Assembly (NCBI GenBank): GCA_945643635.1 | Contig: CALZFC010000078.1 | Location: forward strand, 560,501 to 624,500 | Direction of reading: 5' to 3' | DNA length: 64,000 bases | DNA from: Allodiplogaster sudhausi | Taxonomy: Eukaryota > Nematoda > Chromadorea > Rhabditida > Diplogasteridae | Shown here: positions 60,000 to 64,000 of the stretch, piece after piece | Numbering within the stretch: the stretch's first letter is position 1 | Layout: the number at the start of each line of letters is the position of its first letter | Translations under genes and position numbers: made by a program | The notes under the pieces: model-generated | Told to the model about the DNA's origin: nothing | Seen by the model: the letters and a program-made list of their open reading frames with translations, nothing else | Databases searched by the model: none

Positions 60000-61066
60000 T
60001 CTAGTCTATTCATTATAATTGCATCATTCGCCAACTACACACACAGTAGCATACTCCCTTATTTCTATCAAATATACAATATTGCACTTTTTTATCTTTG
60101 TACCTAATGTTTTTTTATTATTAAAAACCCTTCAGGCATACAAATGTCAATTCATAGAAATTGCATATGTACATACATAGATGCGCCTTGGATTTCCGTG
60201 AACAACATGAACGCAGTCATCAAGTCATAATTGTTGCTTTCCGTTACTCTTCTCGATGGCATGACAAGTCATCCTTTTTTTCTTCTTCTCTAAATTATAG
60301 CCTGGACACGTGCAAGAGAGGTAATTCTCTGGAATGGCATAACTGCCAATTCATTCATCACCTGCCTGTCGCTTCGAAACTTAATTCTCGATTTCAGCAG
60401 CATGCTACGCAGAATGTCACTTTCATATAACTGCATTTTGCGCGATAACTTTCATAGTGCATGCTACTTTTCGTCTTCCGCCATTGAGATTGATTCTCAC
60501 TGTTCCGTTGCCTAGTTTGGTAGTTTGTTTTCGTGTATCTAACTCCACACATTTTCTCGGCTACTCTGGCCTCTTCTTATACTAGCCATGATCTTTTCAG
60601 CACTGTTCCGTGTTCAATCTGCCATTTCACCATCAGGAATAATCTTTTGAGCAAAGAAATTGATTAATCTCTTTGTTTAATTACGTTTAAATCTTAATGA
60701 TTCTAATTTTAATCATATCAGGTGGAACTTCTGCCAACCATACATAGACTATCGTTTAATTTGTTACAACAGATGATATGTAATGCTGAAAAGGTCTCGC
60801 CCTTCTTGTTAGCAAGGCGCTACTCCAAGAACCAGCTGTAATTACATACTATAATCATATCTCGAAGCCTAAAAACAACTATACTTCCGCGTTCGTTTCC
60901 GCATGACTACCTCAATTTTTACCTCTTTCTTATTGTCACTTCCAAAGCTCATAAACTCAATAGCAAATAAATCCGTTCAGTTGCGTATTAGACCCGAGCT
61001 TAGGTCTTACAATCTTATCACAAATGATCTTCAATTATTCTTCCCGAATCTATTCTACGGTCTCAT
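60000..61066. other. Spacer between the receptor paralogues
   Basis: No coding exon was recognised. AT-rich with a atgtacatacata word at about 60167. Confidence 0.5.
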
Positions 61067-62811
61067 TTGTCACTGACCATCCAGATGGTGTTCCTCGTGC
61101 CAGCAGAGTGGTCGTCAGCGCTCGCTTCTTCTTCTCGGCCGACTCGGCCAGACCTGACACTCGCCGCTTCGCTCGCTCAAGTCCGCTTCATCCTCGGCTG
61201 CGTCGTCCTCCCGCTCGATGCCTTCGCCATCTTCGTCGTTGCGAGGCACAGCGGAAAAGCGGCCGCCACCTATCGAATCTGCCTTTTATTGCTATTGGTT
61301 CGAGTATTTCCAATTTTTTTTATTTTTTCAGAAATACGAATGGTATTCTACGGTATGAAAGTTCCGCTTGATAATTAATAAGAAGAAAATCGGTTTAAGG
61401 ACGAGATTTGTCATGTGGCCTCACTTGAATACATGAACAAGGAAGTGTTTTATGAGCCCGAAATGCACACTTCTTGATGCACAATTTTTCCATAAATTAT
61501 TGCACCCCAGCCCAAATTTTGGTGAGAAATTCAAATATATTTTAATTTTGGCGGGAAATTTAATTTATTTTAATTTTGGTGCAAAAATCAAATTTATTTT
61601 TAATTCCTAGGCTGTGAGCATCCTCGGCGACATCGACATCGCCTTTCTCTTCGACGTCGTTCTCTTCGCTCCGCTGCTCTGCGGTTGCGCCGAGAGTTCG
61701 ACCTTTCTCTCGCGCGCGCTCGGCATCCGCCCAATCGTCAACTATGTTGGGATTTATGAATTTGAATTTGGCGCTACTTTTATTGTTTATTGATATTACT
61801 TGCTCAAAAGCCTTGCTTATTATGGCTGATTCTGCTCGCAGGTTCTTCTGGCGCTAACTGTGCTTTGGACGAGCACCGGCTTCGGATGCTGCATTTTCTA
61901 CCGTCACCAGGTTGGCGTGATGGTTGTTGTGAGAATTAATTGAATTTAATTCGATATTCTAGAAGAAGCTAATTCTCCGAAGACGAGAAAATTTATGTCT
62001 GAATTAGAATAGGAGATTTCCAGAAGAGTTCCTATAATTCATTGGAAAAAAACATTATCGCCACGTCAACGAGAACATTTTACTGCCTTTTCGAGAAGGG
62101 CAATTACCAAATAATTAAAATTACCGCAGCCATTCGCATGCTCATTCGGACCTTCCATTTTTATGCAGCTGGTTTGTGCGACCTGTGAATGAGCGCGCGA
62201 GCAGCGAACTCGTGGCAATTCGAAGCTGCACTAAGTATTTTCTCGTGATTATTCTCCTTTAACCTGCCGTCCCTCGCAGGCAGTCCAGATGCCCGGCTCC
62301 CGCTTCAAGCACTCGTCACGTGCCTTTGTCGGCTTCGTCGCGTCTGCGTACGTCGCTGCCGCGTCTTGTGTCTGGATCGGAGTGGCCGGGATGCAGTCGG
62401 AGGAGGCGACGAGAGCGAGGATGAGCAAGGTGAACTTTGTTAAAGAGAAGAAGAAAAAAACTCCATTTTTAATTCGCGTCATTTTTGACGCGAAAAAACA
62501 TTCCAATAGAAAGCACACATTTTTTGCTTTATCAAAACGAAACAAAAAAGATGACCACTTTCAAAAAGTGATCTAATAAGACTAGTGGCTTTTGAAAATT
62601 ACAGTCAATTTTGCTCAAAGAAGTGAAGTAAGATTTAAAAAAAATAATAATTCTAATCTTGCTTAGCATACCGGGAACTGGACGCTTCCTTGCATGAAAA
62701 CTTCGCTTTACTGCTTTGACAGCGGTGTCGCCGTTCTGATAGCTGGTTTGTATGTAATTCATTATTCTGAAGCATTTATACTTTTAAAATAATTTTATTT
62801 ATATACATATA

Positions 62812-62872
<61 letters not shown>

Positions 62873-63079
62873 TAGCATATTAGCAATAGACGTTACAAAT
62901 ATCTACGGTGGTTACTACATACAGCATATATCATCGTTCTCGCGTCGATTCTGCTCTCGTTGCTATTCTTTCTAACTGCGCACACTTTCTACACACTTCG
63001 CAGCACCTTCGCATCGTCGCATCTCAGCGAACGCTCGCGCGCATATCATCGGACAATGATGAACATTTTGGTCGCGCAG
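61067..63079 (+). CDS. Serpentine chemoreceptor-like GPCR, copy 2, incomplete
   Basis: A paralogue of the gene at 57245. Recognised exons: 61067-about 61301 (FILGCVVLPLDAFAIFVVAR and HSGKAAATYRICLLLLL), about 61612-61738 (AVSILGDIDIAFLFDVVLFA), 61842-61910 (VLLALTVLWTSTGFGCC, IFYRHQ), 62280-62430 (FKHSSRAFVGFVASAYVAAA), 62668-62748 (HTGNWTLPCMKTSLYCFDSG) and 62926-63079 (FFLTAHTFYTLRS, LSERSRAYHRTMMNILVAQ). Two parts of copy 1 have no match here: the front of the TM2 exon (YLAATPLMYLSCYYN) and everything after TM6 start. After 63079 comes a short spacer and then the dispersed repeat at 63265, so the TM6-TM7 exons are either beyond the window or lost. Probably a pseudogene or a gene with a repeat-filled intron. 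Confidence 0.6.
62800..62868. repeat. AT microsatellite
   Basis: About 60 bp of (at)n with few interruptions, in the intron of receptor copy 2. Confidence 0.92.
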
Positions 63080-63264
63080 GTTATATTGCGTGAAACACGC
63101 AAGACGCAAGACGTTACACGCAAAACGAGGAAGCAATATTCCAGTATTTGATTGCTGACAAAACCTGGAAATCGTTCTAAAGATTACGAAAATCAACCAT
63201 AATCAAATTGACTTGACAATAATAGTCGCGTCACATGTTCGCTCGCAAATGTGTCCGTTAAACG

Positions 63265-63750
63265 AGCATGAAACTCATTTTTTTCATGACTTAACCGATT
63301 ACACTATTCAGTCTACGTCATTAATACGAATACTCCGGCAAAGTAAAAAGTTTCAAAAGTAAAAGATAAACGGGAAATTTTTGCATTAAAAAATGCCATT
63401 TTAAATTCCTGTATAAGGGAATTTTGGTGCGATTACTATATTTCTGTAGTTTGTTTGACAGAAAGCTATTTCGAGGATATAATATCACCACCGGCCCACT
63501 TGCGGGAAAATTTTTTTTTTGAAAATTTAACATTTGAGGTGCGCAATGTACATATAATGAGAACTCCTAATTTCTTTCTCTTACTCTCTCCTCCTCATCC
63601 CCTTTCTCTTTCTCAATAAACACCCCTTGTCGTTTTCTGTTCAATTTCTCAATGATTAGACATCAGCCGTGCTATTAATCTTGAGAAAAGTGGTGCCAGC
63701 TTCACAAAAAGTTTAAGTGTTTTCTTCACATAGAGAAGATTTTCATTGGA
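63265..63750 (+). repeat. Dispersed repeat, inverted copy of 4082-4557
   Basis: The reverse complement of 4082-4557 with the same boundaries (agcatgaaact at 63265, ttttcattgga at 63740). It follows the last recognised exon of receptor copy 2 by about 185 bp. Confidence 0.8.
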
Positions 63751-63769
63751 GTTTGTTTTGCCCAAGAGA

Positions 63770-63819
63770 GATAGGAAGAGATGAGAGACACAGAGAGAGG
63801 GACAGAGAGAGAGAGAGAG

Positions 63820-63860
<41 letters not shown>
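63770..63860. repeat. AG microsatellite
   Basis: (ag)n to the right of the dispersed repeat. From 63861 to the window end nothing was recognised. Confidence 0.9.
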
Positions 63861-64000
63861 CCAGTATGGCAAACATTCTGGACCTGAACAGTAGAAGGAA
63901 TGCAGTCTCTCTGAGATGCTAACGTGCGCTTCCCACTCACTAGTCACACACACAAAGAAGAATGTTCGTCTGAGCAGGACATTCAAGCGGAACATTAATG

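Noticed and set aside
4082..63750. A single giant transposon bounded by the inverted repeats near the window ends
   Set aside because: The interval contains unrelated host genes with their own introns; no capsid, polymerase or integrase genes and no target duplication were seen.
1..64000. CRISPR array, prokaryotic operons, rRNA genes
   Set aside because: No regular repeat-spacer pattern, no ribosome-binding-site gene strings and no rRNA-like segments; tandem repeats present are microsatellites or 500-700 bp units.

Overview
This is a eukaryotic, AT-rich window. It is most like an animal genome of nematode type. The genes are cut into many short exons (about 45-230 bp) with GT-AG introns. Two serpentine chemoreceptor-like genes of the nematode Srh/Str kind lie side by side, next to a C-factor-like short-chain dehydrogenase, an SLC6 transporter and a GT14 glycosyltransferase. 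The species is not identified. Nothing prokaryotic, no CRISPR array, no rRNA gene and no intact tRNA gene was seen. Exon coordinates were read by eye from splice signals and protein motifs; most should be right to within a few bases, and some first and last exons are missing.

Layout. 1-7.3 kb: a 426-bp inverted-repeat element, one orphan terminal exon, a decayed copy of two SLC6 exons and a small secreted cysteine-rich protein gene (+). 7.30-16.84 kb: a complete-looking autonomous DNA transposon of En/Spm (CACTA)-like type. It has matching ends rich in a TGTGACA motif, a TA flank on both sides, and two multi-exon genes on the minus strand. 19.2-21.1 kb: the dehydrogenase (+). 21.8-24.6 kb: a large foldback element. 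26.8-32.6 kb: the SLC6 transporter (-), with a 734-bp hAT-type element in an intron and a tRNA-like insert in another. 33.7-42.5 kb: blocks of a repeat family headed by a short dyad, interrupted by two more foldback elements. 42.7-47.4 kb: the core-2/I-branching-type glycosyltransferase (-). 49.2 kb: a 319-bp inverted-repeat element. 50.4-55.1 kb: one or two unrecognised genes (-), one with a signal peptide. 57.2-63.1 kb: two tandem paralogous chemoreceptor-like genes (+), the second apparently truncated. A repeat near 4.1-4.6 kb reappears inverted at 63.3-63.75 kb.

The genes do not form a pathway; they are unrelated host genes separated by mobile DNA. The most notable features are the two-gene 9.5-kb transposon and the three foldback elements. 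The foldbacks share a GAGAGCC terminus and a 4-bp target duplication (TTAA twice, TGAA once), are palindromic over nearly their whole length, and sit inside or beside the same host repeat. Several host-gene ends have been copied locally (dehydrogenase end at 26.2 kb, SLC6 exons at 4.8-5.2 kb, an orphan C-terminal exon at 21.6 and 33.3 kb), which points to repeat-driven rearrangement.
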